Part shown: one piece after another, positions 1 to 9,600 of the stretch
Position numbering within the stretch: position 1 is the first letter of the stretch
How the letters are laid out: each line of letters starts with the position of its first letter
Assembly: GCA_945859605.1 (NCBI GenBank)
Contig: OX243817.1
Coordinates: 19,871,134-19,935,133 of the forward strand
Source of the DNA: Lumbricus rubellus
Taxonomy: Eukaryota; Annelida; Clitellata; Crassiclitellata; Lumbricidae
Length of the DNA stretch: 64,000 nucleotides
Direction: 5' to 3'
Made by a program: the position numbers and the translations under genes
The notes under the pieces: model-generated
The model's database searches: none
What the model was told of the DNA's origin: nothing
What the model saw: the letters and a program-made list of their open reading frames with translations, nothing else

Positions 1-338
1 AATGCGAGTGAGCGACGACGGCGACGACGACGGCGAGAGCGATGGGAAGTGTGCTTAATAATTAGCGCACGTTTTTCTCTCTGCCTGCCGCACCCCGAAC
101 AAAATATTCCGCTTTCGTAGCGATGAAAAACCAGAGTGACGACGACGACGACGTCCCATGCACAAACGAGCATCGCATATTCTATTATATATATATTATA
201 TATATGTTATATTAAATATATATATATTGTATATTATATTTATAAATGTGAAAACGAATCCTCCTCCTGCTCAGCTGCAGCGCTTACACTGCAACACATT
301 AGTCAGTGCTTATTAGGCTCTTAGATATGCATGGGATC
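1..338. other. Intergenic or intronic sequence, no gene seen
   Basis: This stretch has GA/CGA-rich triplets near the start and AT-rich alternating sequence around 180-240. I see no exon, RNA gene or mobile element in it. Confidence 0.4.
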
Positions 339-339
339 T

Positions 340-400
<61 letters not shown>
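339..400. repeat. (TA)n microsatellite
   Basis: A nearly pure TA dinucleotide run of about 60 bp. The minus-strand reading frame across it (poly Tyr-Ile) is a repeat artefact. Confidence 0.95.
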
Positions 401-401
<1 letters not shown>

Positions 402-1896
402 TATATATAATAGACTAGACAAGATAACGAGAGAAAAAATAATAAGGAACTACACACACAGATACACACACATGTGGTCATAGTGTAGACTGTAGTAGGG
501 TCGACACTGCAACTTCCATGCATGTAAAATCGCATTTATTATGGCTAGGGAATAGAACTGACCACAAGTAGCCTACAGATTGTTACAAGTGACCTTTTAA
601 AAAAGACGAATAGGACCTACATCTAACACGTTGGAGTTATACCTTAAAATGAAATCTCAGAATTGATTAAAAGAGAATCCTGATAACAGAATCGCCGAAT
701 TTCAATATCGTAAATGACAGAAAGCCCATTTTATGCACTGCATTGTATTTCTATCATGGTCGATTATGCCATAAAAATATCCGAGCTATGTTTGATAAAT
801 CTGTTAGCTCACATAACTTAATTTCATAGCAAATTTCCTCATTGCATCACTGTGTAAGCCATGCGTGTTACTATATTATACTATGTGATCATAATTTCTT
901 GTATACGTTGTACAAATGTACGTTGATGACGGGATCAATAAACTAAACTTAAAACTCGACAAAGTGACAACAGTGACTGTCATACGCAGCTGTTCATGAC
1001 AGCTAGAGTTGTGAAAATGCGACGGACACAGCACATGCAGATGCCAAGGCTGCAGTTCGACTAATGGAAGAATTTTCTGACTTTGGCAATGATCGTAATT
1101 CTACAGTACTGATGAATATGCCTCGTCTCAAGCCATAAAAACCTGTTTCCCATGGCTCAATCAACGTCAGGTTTCTGCATTTCTTCCACGGCTATGGAGC
1201 TGAGCCAAGAGTTCATTTAGCGCCTGAACTTGCAGGCGATGAGAATGCCAAAAAACCAGGACCATAATAAGCATGGCCATAATTAGTATGATAATGGCCA
1301 TAGGTAGTCGTCAACTTCAAACTTCGGAACACAAGAGTAGTGCACATGATTATTCACGAACGTTGGTACGTACATTGTATACGTGAGAGGTCAATGGTCC
1401 ACAGTCGTTACACCAGAAAAAAGAAACAAAAGTGAAACAAGAAATTATGCAAGTGATGGTGTTTCAAATGCAAATTTCGTCGACAGTCTGACGATTGGTA
1501 GTTTAATGTGCCGGCTAATTTAGCCACAGGGTATCTTTAAATATTACTGCACTTTGGGTCGACACATAGGCCTACAAGGCTAAAGCATTGTAGGAAGGGA
1601 AGATCATGTTACTCTTGTATGCAGGTTACCGTTTGGAACTCATTCAGGTAAATTTACGAGTTTGAGACTGTTTTGGTCGGCCCTAAAAATAATGGGGTAA
1701 TATTTTGACTGCTTTGTTAAAGTCTTAACCTGATTCTTATAGAACCATGCAGACCTGCGTATATAGTAGGCCTAAGTAGGCTACAAAGTTCAGTGGTGTT
1801 TGCATAGATTTACCAGTGCATATTATTTAATGCAGCTGTTTGACATTTGTTTTATGATAATTAATTAGCAGTTTGCGTAGTGTGCAATGAGCTTAC
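401..1896. other. Probable intron of the Ig-domain gene, no exon recognised
   Basis: Moderately AT-rich, apparently unique sequence lying 3' (in the minus orientation) of the Ig exon at 1897-1987. I looked on the minus strand for the second half of the Ig domain, including its Y-x-C motif, and did not find it. The next exon probably lies outside the window. Confidence 0.4.
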
Positions 1897-1987
1897 TTGG
1901 GGGTTGGAACGCCGTTTGCCTGACATGGAAGTGTGACGGTCTCTCCAACTTTGAAGACTTTCTCGTGCGAACCTTGCTTTGTAATCA
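1897..1987 (-). CDS. Exon 2: start of Ig-like domain 1 of an L1/neuroglian-like adhesion protein (partial gene)
   Basis: Read on the minus strand, this 91-nt exon encodes VITKQGSHEKVFKVGETV followed by TLPCQANGVPTPK. This is the A to C strand pattern of an I-set immunoglobulin domain, with the first disulphide cysteine in L-P-C. It is bounded by a good acceptor (pyrimidine tract then ttcag) and a donor (AA|GTAAGC). It enters in phase 1 (two bases complete a codon) and leaves in phase 2. The exon at 8410-8494 ends with exactly the one base needed, and joining them gives M-P-P-V-I-T-K-Q. A P-P-x-I-T-K-Q start to Ig domain 1 is typical of L1CAM, neurofascin and neuroglian family proteins, which are neuronal transmembrane adhesion molecules. 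Any other Ig superfamily receptor with the same layout would fit. The tryptophan and second cysteine of the domain must lie in exons beyond the window. No additional small exon between the two was seen, but one cannot be excluded. Confidence 0.6.
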
Positions 1988-2213
1988 CTGAACAGACAAA
2001 AGAACAAAGCAAAAAGCTTAAATGGATGAAACGTTTTTCTTCCTCATTCGTCCGAAGCTCTGACCATTTAGTTCTTTCCTACATGCATTCGTATATTTAC
2101 TTTCCCCATTCCTCTGGGTTTTTTTTCACTTGCTTCCATGCAGTCTCGTCTCTAAGTGTCCCATATGTCAGAGTCCATTTCCACTACATTTGCAACTCTC
2201 AAGTCTTGATTTC

Positions 2214-2256
2214 TTCTTCATCTTCCTCCTCCTCCTCCTCCTCCTCCTCTACCTCC

Positions 2257-2288
<32 letters not shown>

Positions 2289-2310
2289 TTCTTCTTCTTC
2301 TTCTTCTTCT

Positions 2311-2341
<31 letters not shown>

Positions 2342-2345
2342 TGTT
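2214..2345. repeat. Pyrimidine-rich (TCC)n/(TTC)n/(TC)n tract
   Basis: A strand-asymmetric pyrimidine run made of TCC, TTC and then TC repeats. It generates poly-Ser and poly-Leu frames on the plus strand and an Arg/Gly-rich frame on the minus strand. None of these is a gene. Confidence 0.95.
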
Positions 2346-2451
2346 CTCTCTCTTTGGTCCTCCCTTGTTCTCTCTCTCTGGTCCTCTCTTTTACACTTTT
2401 ATAAACGAGTTTGCGTAGCTCATATATCAGAGGACCATTGAGATCATGCAG

Positions 2452-2640
2452 GACGAGAGAAAGAGAGAGATAGACAGGTAGACAGAGACAGACAGACAGA
2501 CAGAGACAAACAGACACACAGAGAAAGAGAGCAGAATGATAAATGAAGGTCGATGAAGAAATTCGTCGTCTTCCAACCGACCAACCAACCAAACGACCAG
2601 TCAACCAACCGTTGGTCAACCAACCGTTGGTCAACTATAA
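2452..2640. repeat. (GACA)n tract followed by GTCAACCAACCGTTG repeats
   Basis: A GACA/GAGA microsatellite runs from 2452 to about 2535. After a short unique spacer, 2577-2640 carries repeated CAACCAACCGTTGGT words that are nearly self-complementary. The same GGTTGACC/GGTCAACC vocabulary makes up the minisatellite in the LRGUK intron at 36379-36676. Confidence 0.8.
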
Positions 2641-2929
2641 CGGACATGTTGACTAAGCGTTGACTTCAAAAGCGCCGACCTCCACTCAATGGCCAACGAC
2701 CGCCGGTTGACTATGTGTGTATATATTCCATGGGAGTGGACGAGTGGTTGGGTGGGAATGGGAGAGGCTGGTGGTGGTGGTGGAAGGCGAACGGTGGATG
2801 CCTTGGCAGGAGACGAATGATGGAAGACGACAGGGATGATGGAATACCGAGGAGGCGACACTGTGGCCCACTGATGAATGATCGTTCCATGGTATCTCGT
2901 GTATTGTACATAATATATAATTTTATTAT

Positions 2930-3180
2930 AAAAATAGTAGTCTATGTATATATAGATATATATATATGTATATGTATAGTATATGTACATATATGTATAT
3001 ATGTGTATATGTATATGACATATGTATATGTGTATGTATATGTATATGTGTATATATGTATAAATGTATTGTATATGTATTGTACATGTATATGTATATA
3101 TGTATATGTATATGTATAAAATTGTATATATATATATATTATATACATGTATATGTGTATGCATATATATAGTCTATAGT
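2930..3180. repeat. (TATATG)n / TA-TG-rich microsatellite
   Basis: About 250 bp of alternating TATATA, TGTATA and ACATGTA words. The Tyr-Ile-Val frames on both strands here are repeat translations. Confidence 0.9.
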
Positions 3181-3390
3181 GAAGGTATCAGAACCGATCA
3201 AAAATAATCTGATTTTCTGTTCTCTAAGTCGACCATCGATCTGCTTTTATATAACGCTGTGCATGCATTTATATAGCTCATGAATACTACGCGGCGCATC
3301 AAGTGACGGCGGCGATAAGCAACTGCAGCAGGCGTGTACACGTTAAGAAGATGCTCTATTCTCAGCAACCTATATGCTGCAGCTTATTGT

Positions 3391-3698
3391 AGGGCGCGGT
3401 GGTGCAGTGGTGTAGTGGTGTAGTGGTATGCTCGGTGCATTGGAGACGGAAGGTCGAATTTCGGGTTCGAATCCACACAAAGCCGCCAGAGTGAGAATTG
3501 TGAAAAAATAACTGGAGGGAGGGTTGGACCATTATCCACTTGGAATTGGGGTGTAAAAAACAGACTTTTCTATGGGGCTCTAAGAAAGACTGTGGGTTTA
3601 AACCCTCAACCCCCGGCAATTCTCACCCTGACCGCCGCGTAGGGACCTTAGCAAGTCCTTCACTTGCAATTGCCCGTGTGCTTCAGCCTGAAACTCCG
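3391..3698 (+). mobile_element. tRNA-derived SINE split by a MITE
   Basis: The left part (3391-3486) is the SINE head, with an A-box-like TGGTGTAGTGG and a B-box GGTTCGAATCC. The SINE body resumes at 3631 with the conserved GACCTTAGCAAGTCCTTCAC block and the GAAACTCC word seen in the copies at 53305 and 63623. A 144-bp MITE lies exactly between. The SINE tail is replaced by a G-rich minisatellite starting near 3699. Confidence 0.8.
3487..3630. mobile_element. MITE family A copy (TIR CAGGGTGAGAATTG)
   Basis: This element begins CAGAGTGAGAATTG and ends CAATTCTCACCCTG. It shares its whole body (GGACCATTATCCACTTGGAA and so on) with copies at 52007, 52528 and 55208. The flanking 8-mers aaagccgc and accgccgc match at 6 of 8 positions, consistent with an old 8-bp target duplication of hAT type. 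Confidence 0.8.
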
Positions 3699-3832
3699 GG
3701 GGGTAGTTGTCCGGGGGGTAATTGGCACAGGGGTAGTTGTCCTGGGGGTAATTGTCCTGGGGGTAATTGTCCAGGGGGTAATTGTCGGGGGGTAATTGTC
3801 CGGGGGTAATTGTCCAGGGGGTAATTGTCCTG
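3699..3832 (+). repeat. 15-bp minisatellite GGGGGTAATTGTCCN
   Basis: About nine imperfect tandem copies of a 14-16 bp unit. The motif nearly matches the GGGGGTAAATGTCC units in the arms of the inverted-repeat element at 11213-11606. Confidence 0.85.
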
Positions 3833-4199
3833 TCACCGGTGCGCTATTCCAAATGCGATAAATAAATAAATAAATAAAATAAATAAATAAATTTAGAATG
3901 ATAAAGGACGAAAGAAATCACATTTCCCGAGTAGGCTTATACTATAATCATGACACTTGTTCATCGTCCCTCTATCTGACTTCAGGGGTTATTTTAAGGA
4001 AATTTCTCAACTGCACATAATTATCAGAATAGCAACCTACATCGGTAGATTGGTCATTATTTATTAGGCCTAATTCTTCTTCTTCTTCTTATTTGTTATT
4101 ATTATTAGTAATTTATTATTATAATTTAATTATTATTAATATTATTATCATTATCATGATAATGTAACTGGCTAAGTTTCTAAACCTACTTCTCCAAAG

Positions 4200-4474
4200 A
4201 GCAGTGTTTAATCTAGTCCCCCTCCGCTGGGGGAAAAATCAAGTTTCTGGGGGGGAGATAATCGAGTGTCCGAATGACTCTCGTGAGGCGCGTAGCGCTG
4301 AGACGGGTAGGGTAGGGGTATGGGGAGGGGGATGTGCCCCTCCCCATTAGAAATTTTTTGAATTTTCACATTGCAATGGTACCATTTTAAGGTGTCATCT
4401 TAACTAAATACCTCTACTTTTTCAGAGCCTCATCAGAAACTTTTTGAATTTCCACATTGCAATGGTACCATTTT
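4200..4474 (+). repeat. Interspersed repeat (family E), second copy at 31740
   Basis: Starts GTTTAATCTAGTCCCCCTCC. It contains two tandem copies of a block around TTTGAATTTTCACATTGCAA. A diverged copy with the same order of blocks lies at 31740-31930. No open reading frame or clear termini are seen. The second block is cut by the copia LTR starting at about 4475. Confidence 0.55.
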
Positions 4475-4619
4475 TGTTAGAAAAACGACAGTAGGCCATT
4501 AGTTATCAGACGATCCCTCTATGTTGGTCACGTGACTACTCTGTTGAGCGTGCCTCTCGCCATGTTGTTAGACATTTTGTTTGTTTGATTGGTTTGCTGG
4601 AAATTATATTCTGCTATCA
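4475..4619 (+). mobile_element. Putative 5' LTR of a copia-type retrotransposon
   Basis: It starts TGTTAGAAAAACGAC, ends CTGCTATCA, and abuts the primer-binding site. The length is about 145 bp. No 3' LTR is present to confirm the borders, so the left edge is an inference from the TG start. Confidence 0.5.
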
Positions 4620-4634
4620 GGTTATGGGCCCAGC
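4620..4634 (+). other. Primer-binding site of the copia-type element
   Basis: GGTTATGGGCCCAG follows the presumed LTR directly. It resembles the primer site of Drosophila copia, which pairs with an internal part of initiator tRNA-Met (recalled, not searched). Confidence 0.55.
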
Positions 4635-4808
4635 TACCGGCCAGTTACCAAGTAATGCTTAAAAGTTCAGAAATAAGACAGTGACTCGGAACAGCGACTT
4701 TGTAGGTTTAAAAGTAATCGGAACTTTTCGATAGTAAACCTATGTTCGAGCGTTGGTAAAAATCGCTAACAAGTCGCGTGAGTCAGCTAGTCAAAGAAGA
4801 AGCACAAA

Positions 4809-7223
4809 ATGGCGGAATCAAACGAAACAAAGTTTACGATAACAAAATTGAACAACAGCAATTATCAAGTCTGGAAATTCAAGGTAAAAATGTTATTAAT
4901 TAAAGACGATTTATGGACAGTTGTGAATGACGACACACCTGACCCAATTCCAGACGGTTGGCAAAGAAAGAACGAGAAGGCGCAATGCACAATATCATTA
5001 TCAGTTGAAGATAACCAGTTAATACACATTTGCAATTGTAACAATGCAAAGGAAATGTGGCGGGAGTTACAAAAGGTGCATGAAAGATCTAATCTGAGCA
5101 GTAAAATGTATCTGCGCAAAAAGCTATACAAGATAAAGCTACAGATTAATCAGAACATGCAAGAATACATAAGTGCAGCCTTGCAACTCGTTGAGCAATT
5201 GCGTGGTGTTGGTGAAGAAGTTACTGATCAACAGGTGGCGACTCTATTGCTCTGTGGTCTACCAGATGAGTACGAAACATTGATAACAGCTTTAGAAGCC
5301 AGAGAGGAAGATGAGCTTACTCTAGAATATGTTAAAAACAAGCTTGTTGATGCATACAAGCGCAAGAAAGATTCAGAAAATGATTCAACAGAAGCAAAAG
5401 ATGAATCAGCAATGTACTCAAGCAATACGAGACCCAGTAATCGCACTAACTATCGTCATGATAAACAGCATAAAGACAGAGAAACAAGAACTTGTTTCAT
5501 ATGCAAAAAGGCAGGTCATTTAAAAGTGGATTGTAGAGTATGGAAGGCAAGAATGGAGCAAGAAAATAAACAGCCAAAATTAAAACACAAAGCCAAAAAT
5601 GTTGTAACAGAAAGATTGAGTGATCCAGGCAACGATGACACTAATCACAGCAGTTTTACAATTGGCATTGGTCAGAGAACAAGTGACTGGTTTATAGACT
5701 CCGGAGCCACAACCCATATGACAAACAATCTGAATTTCTTTACAGAACTGGACCAAACGAAGTCTGACAAAATTTACATTGCTAATGGAACATGTCTAAT
5801 TGCAGATGGAATTGGAAATGGGTTTCTGGAATGCATTTTAGACAATGGTACAGTGAATAGAATCAAAGTCACAAATGTTCTATATTCACAAGGATTAACA
5901 GGAAGTTTGTTATCAGTGAAGCAACTGGCAAGCAAAGGAAAAGAAATTCAATTTTCGGGTAACCAGTGTTCGATAAAATACAATGGAAAGTTGTTGGCTG
6001 TGGGAAAATCTGAAAACAATTTATACAAGTTGTCATGTAAGAATATTCCTGAAGTTGCAAACATGGCCAAGTTCGAAACTAAACATGAAAATTGTATTCA
6101 TGTGTGGCACAGACGTTTAGGGCATAGAGATCCCAACGCTGTTAAAAGTATTAACAAGGATGGAATTGCCACAGGAATTCAAATCAAAGAATGTAATGTA
6201 AAGATTAAATGTGAACATTGCATTAAAGGAAAAGCCACACAGAAACCATATCCTGAAGCCAGTACACATCGCACAAAACATCCGTTGGACTTGATCCACA
6301 GTGATGTTTGTGGTCCAATAAAAACAATGTCATCAGGAGGAAGCAAATATCTTGTGACATTTATCGATGATTTTTCACGATATACAAAATGTTATCTTAT
6401 TCAAAGGAAGGACGAAGTATTCGGGAAATTTCAAGAATTCATTGCAGAAGTCAGTAATAAGTTTCAAAGAAAACCGAAAATTCTAAGGTCAGATAATGGT
6501 GGTGAATACACTGGAAATAAGCTGAGAAACTATCTGAAGCAGGAAGGAATTCAACTTCAGACAAGTGTACCATACTCACCATCTCAAAATGGAGTAGCTG
6601 AAAGAAAGAATAGATCAATAATCGAAATGGCAAAATGTATGCTACTCGATGCAGCACTACCGCTGAAGTACTGGGGAGAAGCAGTTATGACAGCAGTGTA
6701 CTTGCAAAACAGACTGCCAACAAAGGCAACAGATAAAACACCTTTTGAATTGTGGAATGGAGAAAAGCCAGATCTTTCACATATCAGAATATTTGGATGC
6801 AAGGCATATGCATACATTCCAAAAGAGAAAAGGACTAAATTCGATGATCGAGCAATTGAAACAATCCTGGTAGGATACAGTGAACAATCAAAAGGATACA
6901 GGTTGCTGTTGAAAGATTCAAACAGAATCATAATCAGTCGCAGTGTAACATTTGATGAACATGAATCAGATGGAATGACAATTACAGAAGTAATGATAAA
7001 TCCAGAGAACACAGAATTGAAATCAGAGCCAGTTAAAAATGAAAATGAAGTCAAAACTCAGATGCCTACAGAAAATGTTAATCAAGTCAATGAAGATGAC
7101 AAAAATGAAACAGCTGACGCTGAAATAACAGATGAAAATGTTGTTCAACCCAGAAGATCTACCAGAAGTAACAAAGGCATACCAGGGGTTATTTTAACGT
7201 GCAGCTGGACACAAAGTGTGTAG
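4809..7223 (+). pseudogene. Ty1/copia retrotransposon Gag-protease-integrase ORF, 3' truncated
   Basis: An open frame of 804 codons encodes the front two-thirds of a copia polyprotein. A Gag (UBN2-type) region spans roughly residues 1-200. A CCHC zinc knuckle CFICKKAGHLKVDC is at 229-242. The aspartic protease motif D-S-G-A is at 297-300. The integrase has its His/Cys zinc domain (HRRLGH then CEHCIKGK) and a catalytic triad D499, D562 and E598 with DD35E spacing. A short GKGY-like segment follows. The last copia-like residues are RRSTRSNKGIPG. The frame then runs into a MITE at 7183, so residues after about 791 are not retroviral. Reverse transcriptase, RNase H and the 3' LTR are missing, so the copy cannot move alone. 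The ATG has an A at -3 (aaaATGG). The integrity of this 2.4-kb frame suggests a fairly recent insertion or recent truncation. It lies within the large intron of the Ig-CAM-like gene, in the opposite orientation. Confidence 0.93.
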
Positions 7224-7438
7224 TTGGAAAAGTAATTTGTGCAGTTGAAAATAAGATTTTGTGCAGTACCTCATAGTGTTATAGTGAACGATGGACTAAA
7301 AAAGGTCATCAGTTTTTTGGGGCCGGGAAAATTTCAAAATGGTAATATTTTCACGGAATTTCGGCGATCAAACATTTGGTCCGGACGACTAAAAAGGTCG
7401 TTTTGTGCCGTTCTAAAAATTTCTTAGAATAACCCCTA
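7183..7438. mobile_element. MITE family C copy (TIR CAGGGGTTATT)
   Basis: It starts CAGGGGTTATTTTAACGTGC and ends TTAGAATAACCCCT. It is almost base-for-base the same as the copy at 47944-48200. Unlike that copy it lacks matching 8-bp flanks (aggcatac on the left, aatcatat on the right) and has lost its final G. This agrees with a deletion or rearrangement that also removed the 3' end of the copia element. Confidence 0.85.
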
Positions 7439-7915
7439 AATCATATGTATGCAAAAAGTATACTTAGGCCGAAGACTAGGAGAATTTAACCCTTTGAGTT
7501 CCAAATTTAAAAAAATGGCCTGACTGATATGATGGGGCCGCAGGTCGATGCGTTGTGTACCAGCTGTACCAGCGCGATAGAGTTTGCCAATGAATAATTA
7601 ATAGAGGAATAATTTCGGACGATGCTCGAAAGCTGAAGATTTAAAAGGATGATGATGATGTATAGCATCATCCGATGAAGAATGAAGATTGGACTTAAAA
7701 GTGGCATTCATCAATAATTGAACTCACTGACTGCTTTCCAGTCGTTTACGCCATCTATAGGCCTAATATGTAGGGTCAAAGCCTCTTAGTCTCTGTCACT
7801 CTAACTAAGGCTCACACTGACTGTATGTCTATTTGTCTGCCTGCATTTGCAATCAATCTGGCTGACAATGTCTACTTGTACGCCTGTGTAGCTATGCCAG
7901 TTCAGCTGACTGCTG
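7439..7915. other. Unassigned intronic sequence
   Basis: I see no retroviral sequence continuing after the MITE and no exon. There are short GATGATG runs near 7650. Confidence 0.35.
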
Positions 7916-8095
7916 CAGGGCTGTTTTTAGGAAATTTTTTGAACTGAACAACACGTTCTTTTCTTTCCCATTCTCCACGGTAAATCACTTAATTCCAATC
8001 GGAGGACAATGTGTCCTTTTTTGCTAGTTTTAACTGTACAGAAGTGCTTCTATAACAGCACATTTTGTGTACAACTGCACGTTAAAAAAGCCCTG
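7916..8095. mobile_element. MITE family B copy (TIR CAGGGCTGTTTTTAGG)
   Basis: It runs from CAGGGCTGTTTTTAGG to AAAAAAGCCCTG. It shares the internal words GAAGTGCTTCTA, TTTGTGTACAACTGCACGTT and TCCAATCGGAGGACAA with copies at 21768, 60873 and 63157. Flanks GCTGACTG and GCTGACAG are a likely 8-bp target duplication, slightly offset. Confidence 0.8.
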
Positions 8096-8409
8096 GCTGA
8101 CAGTCGCTTGAGAAAAGTTCTCAATGGACAGACAGTTAAACTGGCACATTAATTTAATTTAGTTCTTACATCGTGTGCTAGAATCGCATTATTTAATTTT
8201 TAAATTATTTCATTTCGGAGCTGTTCAAACACCCAAAAACCATCCCCTAAGCAACGGCCTTGCCCATTGACAAGACCAAGAATCACATTTTGCAACTAGG
8301 CCTATCTATAGCAATCAGCGATTCAAACATGCAGGATCTTTTCAGCTTATAAATAATAACTCGGTGAGTTTCAAAGCAAGACTCATCGACTTCATGATCA
8401 TTCACTTAC
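8096..8409. other. Intron sequence with a fragment of element family D
   Basis: The region 8222-8275 (CAAACACCCAAAAACC through AACGGCCTTG) is a diverged piece of the element complete at 63093-63562. The rest has no recognisable feature. Confidence 0.45.
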
Positions 8410-8494
8410 CAGGTGGCATCAGATGTCCTCCGTGAACCGTCAAATGACACAAGCATGACGTCATCAACCAAACGACAACCAACGTCTCCAACAT
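8410..8494 (-). CDS. Exon 1: signal peptide of an L1/neuroglian-like adhesion protein (partial gene)
   Basis: The minus strand gives MLETLVVVWLMTSCLCHLTV followed by HGGHLMPP and one extra base, then an excellent donor G|GTAAGTG. The first ~20 residues form a classic signal peptide: short N-region, hydrophobic LVVVWLM core and small or polar cleavage region. The ATG has A at -3. Phase 1 matches the Ig exon at 1897-1987, which is about 6.4 kb downstream in the sense of transcription, and the join reads smoothly into P-P-V-I-T-K-Q. The intron between them carries the copia element and several MITEs. An alternative considered was an AA15-type lytic polysaccharide monooxygenase, because HGGHLMPP resembles their mature N-terminus. 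No matching second exon was found for that, and the Ig exon fits better. I am fairly sure this is a secretory first exon and less sure of the family. Confidence 0.55.
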
Positions 8495-8511
8495 CTTAGC
8501 ACGATAGGATA

Positions 8512-8582
8512 CACGTCCTTTGATCCTTTGTCCTTTGATCCTTCGTCCTTTGATCCTTTGATCCTTCGTCCTTCGTCCGTTT
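8512..8582. repeat. Short tandem repeat GTCCTTTGATCCTTC upstream of the signal-peptide exon
   Basis: Irregular tandem copies of TCCTTTGATCCTTTG and TCCTTCG. They lie just upstream of the ATG of the minus-strand first exon, so they are in its 5' UTR or promoter. Confidence 0.7.
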
Positions 8583-8814
8583 AGTTTCGTGCCTTCGTTT
8601 TTTCTTTTTTGATTTACTCTTCAAAAGTCACAGACGCAAACTCAACAAGACCATCCTATAGCTACGACGATTCCACAGGCGTCATCCGAAAATTATCTAG
8701 CGCCATGTCGATGACGAGCGAGCGAGCGAGAGCGAGAGAGAGAGCGAACAGTCAATGTCCGGTTGTGGTCGGTGTTTCTGAGCGGTCAGTTGGTCGGACG
8801 GACGGTCGTTTTGG

Positions 8815-9120
8815 GAGGGAGGACGATGAAGGCAGGGAAGGCAGGGAAGGATGGGGAAGGATGGGGAAGGATGGGGAAGAATGGGAGGCGGAGGAGGAGG
8901 AGGGGTGACTGGCCGCTGACGGCGATCGAATCGCCTTCGGCAGCAGCAGCAGCATGACCACGAGGCGCACCCAGAAGACACGACGGCCCGGCAACGGATA
9001 CGGATTTACGGCCGAGGAGGAGGAGGATGGGAGGATGGGAGGAGAAAGAGGATGGGAGGAGGAGGAGGAGAAGGAGGAGAGGAGGAGGATGGGAGGAGGA
9101 GGAGCAGAGGACGACGCATC
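8815..9120. repeat. Purine-rich (GGAGGA)/(GGATGGGGAA) tract
   Basis: A series of GGATGGGGAA, GGAGGAGGA and related imperfect repeats. The region 8700-9010 is also rich in CpG (GCGAGCGAGCGAGAGCGAG, GGCGATCGAATCGCC), which could mark the promoter side of the minus-strand gene. No reading frame resembles a protein. Confidence 0.7.
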
Positions 9121-9149
9121 GACCAAGTCAAATCCCGCATGAGTCATAC

Positions 9150-9600
9150 ATGATCCCACTCCTCTTCCTCCTCCCCTTCCTCCTCCTTCTCTGCCTCCTC
9201 TGCCTCCTTTTCCTCTTCCTCTGCCTCTGCCTCCGCTTTGTCCGCCTAATCTTGTCCATTCTCTTCTCCATTCTCTTTCCTATCTTGTTCCGTCCAGTAG
9301 TCCCGTTCCTTTTCATAAACCACCAGCACCACCACTTCCATCTTCACCGCGCGATCCTTCCTCCATTCTTCCCTTCTCCCTTCTTCCCTTCTTCACTTCA
9401 CCATTATTTCCATCTCATGGTCTGCTTCCCTCCCTTCTTCCCAGACATCCTCCATCACTCTACTCTCACCCGCTCTTCCTACTTCGCCTTCACCTCTCTA
9501 TTTCTGACTCCTCTTCGTTTCTCTGTCACGCATTCTCCTCTGCGTTCTCCTCCTTTCCCTTCCCATCTGTTTCTCAATGCAGTGTCCTGTTTAGGATATC
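9150..9600. repeat. Long pyrimidine-rich region
   Basis: About 450 bp of CCTCCTCTTCC-like sequence, the strand opposite in composition to 8815-9120. The two neighbours could form a purine/pyrimidine hairpin or triplex-prone domain. Its ORF is low-complexity and I reject it as a gene. Confidence 0.75.

Noticed and set aside
1933..2418. Plus-strand 161-codon Ser-rich ORF
   Set aside because: It is antisense to the Ig exon and then runs into the TCC microsatellite.
8410..8494. First exon of an AA15 polysaccharide monooxygenase, because HGGHLMPP resembles a mature N-terminus
   Set aside because: No following exon with the expected S-x-M-W-R pattern was found, whereas an Ig exon with matching phase lies downstream.
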